From Shouchella shacheensis (lineage in GTDB: Bacteria; Bacillota; Bacilli; Bacillales; Bacillaceae_D), in the NCBI RefSeq assembly GCF_001484965.1, contig NZ_LLYY01000003.1:337378-401377 (forward strand): DNA of 64,000 nucleotides, written 5' to 3'. Positions 62,575-64,000 of this stretch are shown here, piece after piece. A program made the translations under genes and the position numbers. Below the pieces are notes generated by a model. That model made no database searches and was not told where the DNA came from. It was given only the letters and a program-made list of their open reading frames with translations. The stretch's first letter is position 1, and every line of letters starts with the position of its first letter.

Positions 62575-63219
62575 TTGAGTCAAGATGATGTGGCGATGAT
62601 TGCGCCAGATGTACAGATTGGCCAATATGCAGTCATTGAAGCGGGCGTTGTGATTGGAGAAGGCACGATCATTGGGCATCATGCAGTCATTAAGTCTGGA
62701 ACTATTATAGGAAAGAACACGGTGATCGGTGATTTTTCTCTGCTTGGCAAGCGGCCGAAGGAAAATCATCACACGTCTTTAATCCTTCTCGATGGAGTAA
62801 TGATAGGAAGCTACGTCTGCCTTTACCGGGGAACAGTTGCCTATGAAAATGTGAAAGTGGGTGATTATTCATGTATCCATGAGGGCGTGGAGCTGAAAAG
62901 GGGTTCGATGGTTGAACAAAGCGTCATTATTGAGTCGAATACGGTGGTTGGAAAAAGTACCCGCATTCAATCGGATTGCTTTATTCCAGAGGGTTCCATT
63001 ATAGAAGGGGATGTATGGATAGAGCCACATTGTTGCTTTCTTAACAAAACGAGAGAGGAAAAAGGGGTGCACATAGCGAGAGGCGTGAAAGTCGGTGCAG
63101 GCGCCACAGTATTGAAAGCTCAGGCAATCGGAGAAGGGGCCGTAATTAAGGAGGGGGCAACAATACACGGAGATGTACCAGCAGACCCCTCATTCTCAAA
63201 TGACAGTGATTCGTTCTGA
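62575..63219 (+). CDS. Left-handed beta-helix (hexapeptide) acyltransferase
   Basis: A 214-residue protein of the LbH transferase class: hexapeptide repeats run through nearly the whole length (VQIGQYAVIEAGVVIGEGTI, VIKSGTIIGKNTVIGD, VKVGDYSCIHEGVELKRG, VKVGAGATVLKAQAIGEGAV). Such trimeric enzymes acylate sugars or sugar nucleotides. TTG 62575 lies seven bases behind AGGGGAGGG; an upstream GTG (62515) has no site. The surface-gene context suggests modification of a spore or capsule glycan, which is inference. Confidence 0.8.
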   Translation: MSQDDVAMIAPDVQIGQYAVIEAGVVIGEGTIIGHHAVIKSGTIIGKNTVIGDFSLLGKRPKENHHTSLILLDGVMIGSYVCLYRGTVAYENVKVGDYSCIHEGVELKRGSMVEQSVIIESNTVVGKSTRIQSDCFIPEGSIIEGDVWIEPHCCFLNKTREEKGVHIARGVKVGAGATVLKAQAIGEGAVIKEGATIHGDVPADPSFSNDSDSF

Positions 63220-63254
63220 AAAACCCTTCAATGTCTACGAATGAAGGGTTTTTC
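63219..63254. terminator. Terminator of the hexapeptide transferase gene
   Basis: AAAAACCCTTCA and TGAAGGGTTTTT form a perfect 12-bp stem between convergent genes. Confidence 0.92.
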
Positions 63255-63271
63255 GTGGACCTCTCTGGCCG

Positions 63272-63751
63272 TTATTCTTTGGCGCGCTGGTCCTTTAAGT
63301 TTCGTTCAAACCAATTGTCATTGGAATCGGTAGCCTTCCGTTGTGCCTTTCGCGGATCGTTTGACCGGTTCGGTGCGGAAGACGGCTTTTCTCTACTATC
63401 CCCTAAAAAAGGAGCCCCTTTTGACCCATCAGCAGTGCGCTTTTCTTTTTCTTCATTTGGCGGCAGGCGAGAAGAGTCTGCTCGTGACTTATTTTGGAGC
63501 CGCTCAACCTCCTTCTCTTGTTGTTCATAGTTCTTAGAAAGGGTTTCATGTGCAAGCTGGAGCTTTTCTAGCTCAGCCTGATGCTGCTTGTTTTCTTCCT
63601 TCAATTCATCAATCATCTGGTAGTAATAGTCGTTTTGGTATTTGCTAAGTTCTTTTTGACATTTATCAAGTTCGGCCTGGGCATGAATTAGTCGCTGCTG
63701 AAGCTGAACAGATGTAAGCCTTTTTAGAGATTTTTTTGCTGTCTGTGACAT
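63272..63751 (-). CDS. Coiled-coil protein with disordered tail
   Basis: A 159-residue protein: a coiled coil from about 15 to 95 (VQLQQRLIHAQAELDKCQKE, IDELKEENKQHQAELEKLQ), then a charged, probably disordered tail with RADSSRLPPNEEKEK and DNWFERNLKDQRAKE. The N-terminus resembles that of the 60583-61317 protein (MSQ, QLQQ[KR]L[LI]H). Both could be interacting scaffold proteins. It starts with ATG 63751 behind AAAGGAGTG. The 249 bp after it, to the window end, contain no supportable gene; a possible start codon at 63997 behind GGTGGAG may open the next gene. Confidence 0.6.
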   Translation of the reverse strand: MSQTAKKSLKRLTSVQLQQRLIHAQAELDKCQKELSKYQNDYYYQMIDELKEENKQHQAELEKLQLAHETLSKNYEQQEKEVERLQNKSRADSSRLPPNEEKEKRTADGSKGAPFLGDSREKPSSAPNRSNDPRKAQRKATDSNDNWFERNLKDQRAKE

Positions 63752-64000
63752 AATGCGAGTTTCACTCCTTTGTTGAGGATTGAGGATGGTCGTTTCTCTA
63801 TATTTATGAAGGCACAGGGGTGAACATGAGTCATAGAACGAAACTTCATCAAAGACGGGTGAAACATTTCATTAAAGGCTAGGTATGTTCATCCGGAACT
63901 AAGCACAGTTTTGCTTGACCGAGATGGATGTCCAAGCAAGTCGTAATTCTATACATCCTGCATTCCCGAATTTACTGTAACGAGGTTGGTGGAGAAATGC

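Overview
The window looks like chromosomal DNA of a Bacillaceae endospore former, most likely from the alkaliphilic or halotolerant side of the family (Alkalihalobacillus/Shouchella-like). Species cannot be named from the sequence alone. The reasons are gene order and content: argCJBD-carAB-argF-yjzC, yjaZ-yjbA, yjbC-spx-mecA-coiA-pepF, yjbI-yjbH, yjbJ, yjbK, yjbL-sasB-nadK-yjbO, fabI and yjcA follow the order of the Bacillus subtilis yja/yjb/yjc region. Ribosome binding sites are strong (AGGAGG-like), TTG and GTG starts are frequent, and the terminators are classic Rho-independent hairpins.

Layout. 1-2.1 kb is accessory: a cut-off helix-turn-helix gene and a lone TnpB (IS605/IS1341-type) element with hairpin ends and a probable omega RNA. 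2.1-12.5 kb holds a SNF2 helicase operon (minus strand), azlCD with a divergent XRE-cupin regulator, small metabolic genes, and ctaG plus a SCO1-like lipoprotein for cytochrome oxidase assembly. 12.6-22.6 kb is the complete arginine/carbamoyl-phosphate operon with ArgR-type boxes over its promoter. 22.8-31.3 kb has yjaU/yjaV-like genes, prfC, a solitary fabF under a FapR operator, and a large DHH-CBS-tRNA nucleotidyltransferase fusion. 31.4-38.7 kb contains a LysM-SleB wall hydrolase with two consensus WalR boxes, a divergent CAP-domain protein with seven perfect 39-bp repeats, coaA, yjaZ, yjbA and a MarR-like regulator. 39-46 kb has trpS, a thioredoxin-like protein, an HD hydrolase, a hemolysin III-like protein, a UbiD-family decarboxylase and a secreted glycoside-hydrolase-like protein. 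46-58 kb is the spx/mecA/yjbH stress-proteolysis region with competence, (p)ppGpp, NAD kinase and pseudouridine synthase genes. 58-64 kb has fabI (FapR operator) followed by probable spore-surface genes.

Functional links. Spx, its ClpXP adaptor YjbH and the ClpCP adaptor MecA lie within 6 kb. fabF and fabI are 31 kb apart but carry the same 18-base FapR operator core. The arg genes form one pathway from N-acetylglutamate to citrulline.

The least explained structures are a family of roughly 100-126-bp long-hairpin repeats (two near-identical tandem copies beside trpS, two diverged inverted copies near 37.8 kb, one degraded copy after fabI), a 21-bp x3 repeat upstream of the MarR-like gene, a 42-bp repeat array before fabI, the structured leader of the WalR-box hydrolase, and a block of unrecognised coiled-coil, Cys-rich and Pro/Gly/Tyr-rich proteins at 59.7-63.8 kb. 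No rRNA, tRNA, CRISPR array or recognisable defence island was seen.
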